DNA from: Clostridia bacterium
GTDB taxonomy: Bacteria > Bacillota_E > SLMV01 > PUMD01
Direction: 5' to 3'
Assembly: GCA_003562655.1 (NCBI GenBank)
Contig: PWUC01000218.1
Span: 1-15,192, forward strand
DNA: 15,192 bases
Shown: positions 1 to 6,974 of the stretch, one piece after another
Position numbering within the stretch: position 1 is the first letter of the stretch
Layout of the letters: each line of letters starts with the position of its first letter
Program-made: the position numbers and the translations under genes
The notes under the pieces: generated by a model
Seen by the model: only the letters and a program-made list of their open reading frames with translations
Told to the model about the DNA's origin: nothing
Databases searched by the model: none

Positions 1-1
1 A

Positions 2-748
2 ACGCCCGTGGGTGCAGAGGTGCACGAGCGGGAGCTGAGTCCCCGCAACTTCACCGACCTGCAAGAGGCGGACGTGGTCCTGTACAACGGGCTGAATCTC
101 GAACAGTGGATGGATCAGGTCAGAGGGAGTGTTCGGTCCGGCGTACCGGTAGTTGGACTGGGTGAGAGCTGCGACTACCCCACCCTGCCGATTGCCACCG
201 GAGATCTCGCCGGTGAACCCGACCCACACATCTGGATGCACCCTGAAGGTGCAGCTGCCTATGTGCAGACCCTCTCTGCTGTGCTCTCCGACGTTGATCC
301 CTCCGGAGCCTCTGAGTATCGAGAAAATGCCGCCCAGTACCTGGAGGAGCTCCGGTCGCTGCACGGCGAACTGTCGGCCTCATTTTCGGGCATCCCCCCC
401 GAGGACCGCCTGTTGATCACCACCGAGGCCGCGTTCATCTACCTCGCCGATGCGTACGGATTCACCCACGATGGCATCTGGGGGACGAACACCGAGGAAG
501 AGGGAACACCTCAGCAGATGCTGCGCATCATGCAGGTGATTGAATCACGCCGACCCAGGGCGATCTTCTGGGAAAGCACCGGTTCGGACCGCTACGTCCT
601 GAGTGTCTCCGAGGACACCGGGATCCCTGTTGCTGGTCCCTTGTACGTGGACTCTGTTGGCGGGGCGGACACTTCCGCCGAGACCTATGTCGATATGATG
701 CGTGCCAATGCCCGGCTGATAGTGCGTGTGCTCACCGGCAGCCGATAG
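2..748 (+). CDS. Metal ABC transporter substrate-binding protein, Mn-type (5' truncated by window edge)
   Basis: This is the extracytoplasmic metal-binding subunit of an ABC importer of the TroA/PsaA/ZnuA cluster (SBP_bac_9). The reading frame is open to the left edge, so the signal peptide and N-terminus lie outside the window. Four metal ligands can be placed by comparison with PsaA: the His of VHERELSP (codon 23-25), the His of DPHIWMHP, the Glu of TTEAAF and the Asp of YVDSVGG. A His/His/Glu/Asp set is that of manganese-type proteins; zinc-type ZnuA normally has a third His and a His-rich loop, which is absent here. The segment GTNTEEEGTPQQ is also typical of PsaA-like proteins. It is followed after 22 bases by the ATPase gene and then by the permease gene. 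The family is clear; manganese rather than iron or zinc as substrate is inference. Confidence 0.93.
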   Translation, partial: TPVGAEVHERELSPRNFTDLQEADVVLYNGLNLEQWMDQVRGSVRSGVPVVGLGESCDYPTLPIATGDLAGEPDPHIWMHPEGAAAYVQTLSAVLSDVDPSGASEYRENAAQYLEELRSLHGELSASFSGIPPEDRLLITTEAAFIYLADAYGFTHDGIWGTNTEEEGTPQQMLRIMQVIESRRPRAIFWESTGSDRYVLSVSEDTGIPVAGPLYVDSVGGADTSAETYVDMMRANARLIVRVLTGSR

Positions 749-770
749 TCCTTTGGAGGATGATGCTGCG

Positions 771-1634
771 ATGACCAGTTTTGAAGAAAGCCTGGCACTG
801 ACCACCCTCCCTGAAAGGGTCAAGAGCCCCCCGCCGCCGAGCCTGGAGGTGAAACGGGACCCACTCCCGGGGGAGCCCGCGGCCATCCGCGCGACAGACC
901 TCGCGGCTGCCTATGACGGCCCCCCCGTCCTGGTCAATGTCAACCTGGAGCTTCCTCCGGGTGAGATCATCGTCATACTCGGTCCGAACGGCGCAGGCAA
1001 GTCCACCTTCCTCAGCCTCGCCATGGGACTGAAACGTCCACTGGCGGGCGACATTCTGGTCTTCGGCAGGTCAGTCCACTCCCAGCTCCGCGAAAACAGG
1101 ATCGCCTACGTGCCCCAGCATGAACAGGTTGACTGGGACTATCCCATATGTGTCTGGGACGTGGTCCTCGGAGGACGATACGGCTTGATGAGTAACGCGA
1201 GTCGCTGGCGGCGCTTTGTTCCACCCAGATGGGCGGGAAGCGAACACGCCACCTCGGTTCATGAGGCACTGGAGACCGTCGACATGTTGTCACACCGCGA
1301 CCGCCCCATCGGAAGCCTGTCCGGGGGGCAGAAAAAGAGGGTCTTTCTGGCCCGGGCCCTGGCCCAGGACGCACTGCTGTATCTGTTGGATGAGCCCCTG
1401 GTCGGCGTAGACGAAAGATCAGAGGGTCTGATTTTCGACGTGCTGGGCCGGCTTCGTGATGAGGGGCGGAGTGTGATTCTGATCACCCACGACCTGGGAA
1501 GCACCAGGCGTCATGCCGACAGAGTCGTGCTGATCAACCGATCGGTGATTGCCAGCGGTCCACCCGGGGAGGTATTGACCCATGACGGGATCGCACGCAC
1601 CTACTTCAGGTACTGGAACTCACCTGATGGATGA
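771..1634 (+). CDS. Metal ABC transporter ATP-binding protein
   Basis: This is the ATPase that powers the metal importer. In the 287-residue product I see Walker A GPNGAGKST (residues 71-79), the Q-loop region VPQHEQVDWDYP (about 114-125), which is characteristic of manganese/zinc ATPases, the signature LSGGQ (183-187), Walker B with LLDEP (205-209) and the switch His in ITHD (240). The ATG at 771 is chosen because GGAGGA lies 10 bases upstream. A GTG at 726 in the same frame would overlap the preceding gene and has no good ribosome-binding site. The first 37 or so residues are a Pro-rich extension with no ABC homology that I can see. The gene sits between the binding-protein and permease genes and should be co-transcribed with them. 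Confidence 0.95.
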   Translation: MTSFEESLALTTLPERVKSPPPPSLEVKRDPLPGEPAAIRATDLAAAYDGPPVLVNVNLELPPGEIIVILGPNGAGKSTFLSLAMGLKRPLAGDILVFGRSVHSQLRENRIAYVPQHEQVDWDYPICVWDVVLGGRYGLMSNASRWRRFVPPRWAGSEHATSVHEALETVDMLSHRDRPIGSLSGGQKKRVFLARALAQDALLYLLDEPLVGVDERSEGLIFDVLGRLRDEGRSVILITHDLGSTRRHADRVVLINRSVIASGPPGEVLTHDGIARTYFRYWNSPDG

Positions 1635-1664
1635 TCCGGTGTTTCCGGCGGGGAGGTCAGGGCG

Positions 1665-2678
1665 GTGTCAGTCAGCATCATGTACCCCACCCATGCCGGT
1701 CTGGATCTGACAATAGGCCTCCCGTCAACGGTGTCGAGCCTTCTCTACGAAATGGGCACAGCCATTGTCAATACCCTGATCACAGCAATAATGGTGATGG
1801 TCAATCTGCTTCCCCCGGCCCTATCCGAGCCCTTTCAGTTCCCCTTCATGCAGAGAGCCCTGCTGACGGCCCTCCTGGTGGGATGCGTCTGCGGAATCCT
1901 GTCCTGCTACGTGGTGCTGAAGAGGTGGTCGCTGCTGGGTGACACCATCTCTCATGCAGTCCTGCCAGGGGTCGCCGTGGCCCACCTGCTGGGCTGGCCC
2001 CTCTTTGTGGGCGCCCTGATAGCGGGCGTGGCGACGGCCATGGGAATCGGTGTGATCGAGCGCAACACCCGGATCAAGGAAGATGCGGCCATGGGACTGA
2101 TGCTCACAGGATCCTTTGCCCTGGGCATTGTGATCATCAGTCAGATCGCGACCTCAACCCACCTGATGCACATTCTCTTCGGAAATGTGCTCGGCGTTCG
2201 CATGCCGGCCCTTCTCCTGACGCTACTTGCCGGGCTCCTGACCGTGTCTGCCGTCCTTCTGTACTACAAGGAGTTTCTTTTGTACTCCTTCGATCCAGTG
2301 CAGGCCAGCGTCCAGGGGATGAACACAGCCGCAGTTCATTATGGACTGATGTTTCTGCTGACGCTGACCATAGTGGCCAGCCTCGAAACGGTCGGGATCA
2401 TCCTGGTGGTCGCCATGCTGGTCACTCCCGGGGCCACCGCCTACCTGCTGGCAAATGACCTCTCCCGCATGATGCTGATCGCTGCCGCCAGTGGCATCTT
2501 TTCATCTGTAGTTGGACTGTATCTGTCTTTCATATTCAACCTGGCCTCAGGCGGGACCATTGTCCTGGTGTCCACGGGACTGTTCTTTTTGACATTCTTA
2601 CTTGCACCGGAGCACGGCGTACTGGCAAAGTGGCTGCATGTCAGAAACAGACACCGGGCGGCATCGGATGCGTCCTGA
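1665..2678 (+). CDS. Metal ABC transporter permease (ABC-3 family)
   Basis: This is the membrane channel subunit of the metal importer, of the MntB/ZnuB/TroC (ABC-3) family. The product has 337 residues and is strongly hydrophobic with about eight membrane segments. Family hallmarks are FMQRALLTALLVG, the conserved LLGDTISHAVLPGVA segment (about residue 90), and VGIILVVAMLVTPGATAYLL, which carries the conserved proline-glycine of the C-terminal half. The GTG at 1665 is preceded by GGGAGG with 8 bases of spacing. The first 55 or so residues form an extra hydrophobic stretch before the usual family start, so a later start is possible. It follows the ATPase gene by 30 bases and ends the operon. 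I see no strong terminator directly after it. Confidence 0.94.
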   Translation: MSVSIMYPTHAGLDLTIGLPSTVSSLLYEMGTAIVNTLITAIMVMVNLLPPALSEPFQFPFMQRALLTALLVGCVCGILSCYVVLKRWSLLGDTISHAVLPGVAVAHLLGWPLFVGALIAGVATAMGIGVIERNTRIKEDAAMGLMLTGSFALGIVIISQIATSTHLMHILFGNVLGVRMPALLLTLLAGLLTVSAVLLYYKEFLLYSFDPVQASVQGMNTAAVHYGLMFLLTLTIVASLETVGIILVVAMLVTPGATAYLLANDLSRMMLIAAASGIFSSVVGLYLSFIFNLASGGTIVLVSTGLFFLTFLLAPEHGVLAKWLHVRNRHRAASDAS

Positions 2679-3026
2679 AGCCTTCTGGCGCTCCCCGTTC
2701 ACCCGCTGCCCCCGGCCGACCGTGATCGGTCACAGTGCTCTTCCACCTTCACCCAGCAGATCCGAGCCTGCGACTGTTGAGCTTTTCAACCCGCTCGTTG
2801 ACGGCAGTCGCGACATACACCCGAGGGCACACCTGTGGCCATGGGCAACTCGATGATTACGTACTGGTGGCTCCAGCCAGGTGCTTCTTTGGAGGGGGTG
2901 GCCGTCATAGATGAGGCTGATGACGTTCTGACGGCTGAGGGGATCATTGAAGCAACAGGTGCCCGTGGGTGCCTCCACCGAACACCGTGGTGAACCCTGG
3001 CGGACAGGCATTCATGTAGGGCCCAC
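2679..3026. other. Intergenic region after the metal-transport operon
   Basis: About 350 bases separate the permease stop from the fhs terminator. It contains a weak 5-bp dyad (GACCG-TGAT-CGGTC, 2718-2731), which is too short to count as a terminator, and the possible small ORF listed separately. Longer frames on both strands have Cys/Arg/Pro-rich compositions that look like chance. Confidence 0.5.
2835..2993 (+). CDS. Possible small ORF, 52 codons, function unknown
   Basis: A GTG-started frame with GAGGG 7 bases upstream; in-frame ATGs lie at 2841 and 2853. The product would contain two adjacent Trp residues near the N-terminus and then an acidic, aliphatic stretch including VIDEADDVLTAEG. 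That composition looks more protein-like than other chance frames in the gap. I do not recognise it. It could be a real small protein, the remnant of a longer gene, or chance. No promoter or terminator of its own was seen. Confidence 0.25.
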   Translation: MAMGNSMITYWWLQPGASLEGVAVIDEADDVLTAEGIIEATGARGCLHRTPW

Positions 3027-3027
3027 C

Positions 3028-3060
3028 AAAAAGGCCCCCATCCCGGGGAGATGGGGGCCT
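3028..3060 (-). terminator. Intrinsic terminator of fhs
   Basis: Read on the minus strand, a perfect stem of AGGCCCCCAT pairing with ATGGGGGCCT (3051-3060 with 3032-3041) encloses a 9-base loop and runs into TTTTT (complement of A3028-A3032). It begins 23 bases beyond the fhs stop codon. The stem and U-tract together make a textbook rho-independent terminator for that gene. Confidence 0.88.
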
Positions 3061-3082
3061 GGCAGGCCGTCTCTGGCTGTCG

Positions 3083-4846
3083 CTAGAACAGACCCCGAAC
3101 CTTGCCCGTATCCACATCAACATCAACCCTGCGGAAGGCCGGGTTGGAGCCGGTACCGGGCATCAGGCTGATGGCTCCTGCGACTGGAACCACAAAACCG
3201 GCGCCCTTGTAGGTCAGGATGTCCCTGATGTAGAGATTCCAACCCTCGGGAACACCCTTGAGATTGGGATTGTCGGAGAGACTCAGGTGTGTCTTCACCA
3301 TGCAGGTGCCCAGCTGCAGCATATCCGGGTCCTTCTCCATCCTCCTGGCCTTTTCCAGAGCCTCGGCAGAGTATTCCACGCCATCGGCACCGTATACCTC
3401 GGTGGCGATCAGTTCGATGCGCTCCCTGAGAGGTGTGTCGAGCTCGTAAAGGAACTTGAAGTCATTGGGTTCCTCACAGGCCTCGACGACAGCATCGGCC
3501 AGCTCCAGGGCACCCTCGCCGCCATACTCCCAGTGACGGGACTCTGCGACCCTGGCTCCAGCCTCCTCGACAATTCGGCGCACTGCCTTGATCTCGTTGT
3601 CGGTGTCGGTGTGGAAGACGTTGATGCAGACCACGGGGTTGACACCCGACTTCTTGATTATGTCAATGCAGTGAAGGAGGTTGTCGCAACCCTTCTCCAC
3701 CCACTCAACCCGCTCCTCCGTGTAGGAGGAATCCAAGGGCTTTCCGGGCACCGGGGTGGGAGCGCCGCCGTGAGCCTTGAGAGCGCGTATCGTGGCGACC
3801 AGCACGGCTGCATGAGGCGTCAGACCCGACATGCGGCACTTGAGGTTCCAGAACTTCTCGAAGCCAATGTCAGCACCGAAGCCCGACTCCGTGATCACGT
3901 AGTCGCCCAGCTTGAGAGCCACACGGTCAGCGACAATCGATGACTGCCCGATGGCGATGTTGGCAAAGGGACCCGCGTGCACGAAAACCGGCTGTCCCTC
4001 CAGGGTCTGCATGAGGTTGGGGTTGATTGCATCGACCATCCAGGCCGTCATGGCCCCGTCTACCTCCAGATCCGCGGTAGTGACGGGATTGCCCCTCTTG
4101 TCATTCGCCACCACGATGCGGCCCATGCGTTCCCTCATATCCTTCAGATCCCTGGCAACGGACAGTATGGCCATGACCTCGGATGAGACGGCAATGGCAA
4201 AACCGGACCTCATCATGAAACCGTCCATCTTGCCGCCGAGGCCGATGACGATGTCTCGCAGCGCCTGGGCACAGAAGTCGATGATCCATTTCATCTCCAC
4301 ATTGCGGGGATCAATGTTCAAACGCTTGAGGTTGCGGCGTCCGAGGAACTTGTCACCGTAGTTAAACTCATGCTGCAGGCGGGCGGTGACAGAGACCATG
4401 GCCAGATTGTGTGCATTCATTATTGCGTTGATGTCCCCGGTGAGCCCAAGAGAGAAGGGAGTCAGCGGGATGCACTGGGCCAGGCCCCCACCGGCAGCAG
4501 AACCCTTTATGTTCATTGTGGGACCGCCCGAGGGCTGACGGATTGTGGCTATGACCTTCTTGCCTCGCAATCCCATTCCCTGGGTAAGACCCATCGTTGT
4601 TGTGGACTTGCCCTCCCCGAGGGGGGTGGGGGTTATGGCCGTCACATCTATGTACTTGCCATCAGGCACGTCAGCGAGGCGCTCCAGAATCGCCTTGTAG
4701 TCAACCTTGGCCACATAGTGGCCGTGGGGCAACAGCTCTTCTTCCTCCAGTCCCAGCTCCTCTGCCAGCTGGGAAACCGTCTTCATGCGCGACTCTGCTT
4801 CTTCGGCAATTTCCCAGTCTTCATGTTTCTTTGGATCAAGACTCAT
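3083..4846 (-). CDS. fhs: Formate--tetrahydrofolate ligase
   Basis: This cytoplasmic enzyme (EC 6.3.4.3) joins formate to tetrahydrofolate with ATP to make 10-formyl-tetrahydrofolate. It is the entry of formate into the methyl branch of the Wood-Ljungdahl pathway and into one-carbon metabolism. The 587-residue product has the ATP-binding loop TPLGEGKST (residues 74-82), [12 protein letters not shown], the conserved [10 protein letters not shown], and [15 protein letters not shown]. It ends in GKVRGLF, matching the family's usual C-terminus. It is somewhat longer than the roughly 557-residue clostridial enzymes; from memory the longer form occurs in deltaproteobacteria and related anaerobes. 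The ATG at 4846 is chosen because AGAAGGGGGA lies just upstream; an earlier in-frame start at 4879 has no such site. No other C1-pathway gene is in the window, so acetogenesis versus folate housekeeping is open. Confidence 0.97.
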   Translation of the reverse strand: MSLDPKKHEDWEIAEEAESRMKTVSQLAEELGLEEEELLPHGHYVAKVDYKAILERLADVPDGKYIDVTAITPTPLGEGKSTTTMGLTQGMGLRGKKVIATIRQPSGGPTMNIKGSAAGGGLAQCIPLTPFSLGLTGDINAIMNAHNLAMVSVTARLQHEFNYGDKFLGRRNLKRLNIDPRNVEMKWIIDFCAQALRDIVIGLGGKMDGFMMRSGFAIAVSSEVMAILSVARDLKDMRERMGRIVVANDKRGNPVTTADLEVDGAMTAWMVDAINPNLMQTLEGQPVFVHAGPFANIAIGQSSIVADRVALKLGDYVITESGFGADIGFEKFWNLKCRMSGLTPHAAVLVATIRALKAHGGAPTPVPGKPLDSSYTEERVEWVEKGCDNLLHCIDIIKKSGVNPVVCINVFHTDTDNEIKAVRRIVEEAGARVAESRHWEYGGEGALELADAVVEACEEPNDFKFLYELDTPLRERIELIATEVYGADGVEYSAEALEKARRMEKDPDMLQLGTCMVKTHLSLSDNPNLKGVPEGWNLYIRDILTYKGAGFVVPVAGAISLMPGTGSNPAFRRVDVDVDTGKVRGLF

Positions 4847-5019
4847 CTGCTTCCCCCTTCTCAGGATACCAGGTTGCACCCCATCTCACTGGCAGCGATG
4901 CGCAGGCTTTGCGGGTATTTCCGTAATCTCCAGTCTTCACCTTACCATGTATGCTGCGCGCGAATCAACGCAGGAGAACTCTCGGTCGCCAACGGGCAAT
5001 CCTCCGATGACCACCTGCA

Positions 5020-5454
5020 TTAGATCCAGGTTCGGAGCATCATCCCCAGGACCATGCCGGCAGATCCCATGACACTCAACGCCAGGAAGTACAACGTTAC
5101 CCTTTGAAAGGCCATGAAGCTCAGAACATTGATCAGCTCACTCCCGTTCAGCACATACACCGGCAGCCACACCCGGGCGACGCCGTAAGCCAGGCAGGGA
5201 ACGATGATGAGCACTGCGAGTCTGAGGGTACCCTCACCCAGGCTCACGGCGAACCAGCCCGTGGCGGAGCCGAAGACCAGGGCGACAGCATAGAGGGCCA
5301 CCGGACCCGTGGCGACGGGAGTGAAGGCAGCAAACTCCTCGCTGGAGCCAACGATCAGGTATATCAATACGGTGCAAAGGGTGACGGTCAAAAAAGGGTC
5401 CATCGGTTTTCGCTCTGCCTCACGACACTTGGGCGATTCATCATTGCTGTTCAA
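5020..5454 (-). CDS. Small four-helix membrane protein, unknown function
   Basis: The product is 144 residues from a TTG start (or 127 from the ATG at 5403). The TTG is favoured because GGGAGG sits 6 bases upstream, inside the end of the preceding gene. After a polar N-terminus there are about four hydrophobic segments, including FLTVTLCTVLIYLIVG and LYFLALSVMGSAGMVLGMML, so it should be an inner-membrane protein. I do not recognise a family. It overlaps the end of the WHy-domain gene by 14 bases, which implies translational coupling and a shared role. The fhs gene follows 173 bases downstream on the same strand and may or may not share the transcript. Confidence 0.7.
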   Translation of the reverse strand: MNSNDESPKCREAERKPMDPFLTVTLCTVLIYLIVGSSEEFAAFTPVATGPVALYAVALVFGSATGWFAVSLGEGTLRLAVLIIVPCLAYGVARVWLPVYVLNGSELINVLSFMAFQRVTLYFLALSVMGSAGMVLGMMLRTWI

Positions 5455-5941
5455 GGCCGACCTCCCTCCTGGTACGAAAGCTGCCCCTTCGCATTTGGTG
5501 CCTCAGGTCCACGTACGCGTTCAATGACCAGCCCTCTGGCTCAGCAGATCCCTCACCCCAGGGAAACCGGCCCTCGGCCAGTTCAGACAGGAAGGTGAAA
5601 CGGATCGATACCCTCTCTCCCGGGGGGATGACCGGATCATCGGGCTGCCAGGTCCTGGAGGCAATCAACCGACCTCCCCAATGCAGGCGCATGGAGAGAT
5701 TCTCCACCCAGATCGGGATCTGGCCACCGTTGATGAGAGAAACCTCCACGTCAAAACAGCTGGAGTCAGCTGTCTGGCGAACGGAGGAGAACTCCATGTC
5801 AAATCCGCCGACATTCTGATACGAGACAATCCACCGACTGAAGGTCCAGCCCGTCAGCACCAATGCCGCCAGGCTTATGCTGAGCAGGACAGCCCTGAAC
5901 ACTGAAGTGGTGGCTCTGCTTCTAAAAGGTGACACAGGCAT
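5441..5941 (-). CDS. Membrane-anchored protein with LEA14/WHy-like beta domain
   Basis: The product is 166 residues. A basic N-terminus is followed by one hydrophobic helix (about residues 14-33) that should act as a signal anchor, placing the rest outside the cytoplasmic membrane. The exported part has alternating hydrophobic strands. The pattern of a strand ending SLINGGQIPIWVENLSMRLHW, then VIPPGERVSIRF, resembles LEA14/WHy (water-stress and hypersensitive response) immunoglobulin-like domains. This is read from pattern only. The ATG at 5941 is chosen because AGGAGGAAT directly precedes it; the frame stays open upstream to 6112 but that part is Cys/Arg-rich and unconvincing. It overlaps the four-helix membrane protein gene downstream. 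Confidence 0.7.
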   Translation of the reverse strand: MPVSPFRSRATTSVFRAVLLSISLAALVLTGWTFSRWIVSYQNVGGFDMEFSSVRQTADSSCFDVEVSLINGGQIPIWVENLSMRLHWGGRLIASRTWQPDDPVIPPGERVSIRFTFLSELAEGRFPWGEGSAEPEGWSLNAYVDLRHQMRRGSFRTRREVGLEQQ

Positions 5942-6313
5942 ATTCCTCCTGACAGGTTCTGCGTGACAGAAGACAGGCTGCGATGTTGAAACCGCCCGAC
6001 ACCCGGCCCCGGCGCAACAGACCAGATCAGGGATCATCCCGGTCCCCTCACGCAGGCCCAGGGGACAAACCCGCCAGGCAGTGTCCCGCAGCTCAACAGA
6101 TCGAGATGCCAATCTAACTCCGCTGGATCCAGATACTGAGCAAGGGGCCCATCAAAAACAGGTTCTCACACCACAACCGGTCAATGTCTGTGCAGCCCGC
6201 ACACTTCCAGTGCCGGCAGCGCATAGGAAAACGGATCCTTTCCGCCTGTGTATACTTGGCCACGTCTGCGGTGATTCCTGCCAGCCCCCTCTGCCCAAAT
6301 GTTCCCGAGGCCG

Positions 6314-6341
6314 GGGCATGCAGACAGTGAACAGCATGCCC
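6314..6341. repeat. Perfect inverted repeat, possible operator or stem-loop
   Basis: GGGCATGC and GCATGCCC form a perfect 8-bp dyad separated by 12 bases. Each arm itself contains the palindrome GCATGC. It lies 40 bases before the ATG of the 28-codon ORF at 6382. It could be a binding site for a dimeric regulator or an RNA hairpin; no U-tract follows, so it is not a standard terminator. Confidence 0.4.
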
Positions 6342-6381
6342 GATACTGAAAGAAGATTGCAACTGCAAAGGAGACCCCGGA

Positions 6382-6468
6382 ATGTTCGCTGATCCGCAAG
6401 GCCTGCTGCTCGTGTTCGCCAGAGGCACTGTGGACACCTACGTGATCCCGGGCTTCGTCTGCACCTGA
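6382..6468 (+). CDS. Possible tiny ORF, 28 codons, strong ribosome-binding site
   Basis: ATG at 6382 is preceded by AAAGGAGA with 7 bases of spacing, one of the best Shine-Dalgarno matches in the gap. The product would be MFADPQGLLLVFARG followed by a short hydrophobic tail ending in FVCT. It could be a leader peptide, a small protein, or the broken 5' end of a lost gene. It is followed 2 bases later by another short ORF. Confidence 0.25.
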   Translation: MFADPQGLLLVFARGTVDTYVIPGFVCT

Positions 6469-6470
6469 GG

Positions 6471-6590
6471 ATGCAGCGCGTCCTGTGGCCAAAGCTTCTG
6501 CAGTGGTCGCTCCTGGTCGGGCTTGCCGTGACGCCTCTGAGGTTCTTGCCCCTTCGAATGCGAGCTCGAGTCCATTTCGCCGTCTGTTGA
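6471..6590 (+). CDS. Possible tiny ORF, 39 codons, one membrane-like segment
   Basis: ATG at 6471 lies 2 bases after the stop of the preceding tiny ORF, as expected for coupled translation, but the ribosome-binding site is only a weak CTGAGG touching the start. The product would carry a hydrophobic stretch LLQWSLLVGLAVTPLRFL between basic ends, resembling a single-span membrane peptide. No family is recognised and chance is a serious alternative. Confidence 0.18.
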   Translation: MQRVLWPKLLQWSLLVGLAVTPLRFLPLRMRARVHFAVC

Positions 6591-6903
6591 ACCTGATGGT
6601 GCTCATTCACTGGGGCAAATGCAGCGCAATTCCGGCGGGGGCCGTGAGAAACCGAGAACCACGCAGTCCGCCCCCGGTTGGAACAGGCGTACTGCCAGTT
6701 CTGTTCAACCAGGGGTGCCACGGGATTTACAGCACTGCGGACACCGCATCGGCGGGATTCGCATATGCGAGCGACCGGGGATCACAAACAGCTCCAGCTC
6801 CTGAGTCTGCCGACAGGGCCCTACACCAGGAAAAGCTGGGGACGAAGAGCATATGTCTCGAGCATTCATCCCCTCCGATCAAGCCGAGTTAAACTTCTCT
6901 TAG

Positions 6904-6931
6904 CTTCTTGCGCGTCTCAAACCCCTATAAT
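6904..6931 (+). promoter_or_regulatory. Likely sigma-70-type promoter of the Gld-like ABC operon
   Basis: A perfect TATAAT (-10) stands at 6926-6931, in an A+T-rich patch unusual for this sequence and about 44 bases before the ATPase start. The -35 element is poor: the best candidate is CTTCTT at 6904-6909 with a 16-base spacer. The -10 is convincing; the -35 is not. Confidence 0.5.
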
Positions 6932-6974
6932 AGATATCTGAAGAGACAGATCATCGGACAGGGGGGATGTGCGT

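Larger units (their letters stand above)
5942..6968. other. About 1 kb without a convincing standard gene
   Basis: This gap lies between two divergently transcribed operons. Frames over 60 codons exist on both strands but overlap one another, are rich in Cys, Arg, Ser and Pro, and mostly lack ribosome-binding sites. Items seen inside are a 7-bp dyad GTCCCCT/AGGGGAC (6042-6048 and 6060-6066), an 8-bp perfect inverted repeat at 6314-6341, two tiny ORFs at 6382 and 6471, and a TATAAT box at 6926. Scattered C-x-x-C-like fragments in several frames (near 6205-6225 on minus, 6688-6700 on plus) could be relics of a decayed gene. I recognise no RNA gene. Confidence 0.5.

Noticed and set aside
2718..2731. 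Dyad GACCG-TGAT-CGGTC as terminator of the metal operon
   Set aside because: The stem is only 5 bp and no U-tract follows.
3287..3943. Long plus-strand frame opposite fhs
   Set aside because: It is the antisense shadow of fhs; the minus-strand product is an unmistakable full-length enzyme.
4847..5019. Possible THF or other riboswitch in the fhs leader (minus strand)
   Set aside because: I could not match the conserved blocks of THF riboswitches; only a TTGATT -35-like hexamer (4968-4963) with a poor -10 was seen.
6114..6437. Minus-strand frame with a Cys-rich segment (RCRHWKCAGC), considered as a zinc-ribbon or transposase remnant
   Set aside because: It has no ribosome-binding site, overlaps other equally poor frames, and no family motif continues on either side. 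It is kept only as a hint of decay.
6759..6770. Perfect 12-bp palindrome TCGCATATGCGA
   Set aside because: A 6+6 palindrome is expected a few times by chance in a window this size, and it has no clear position relative to a promoter.
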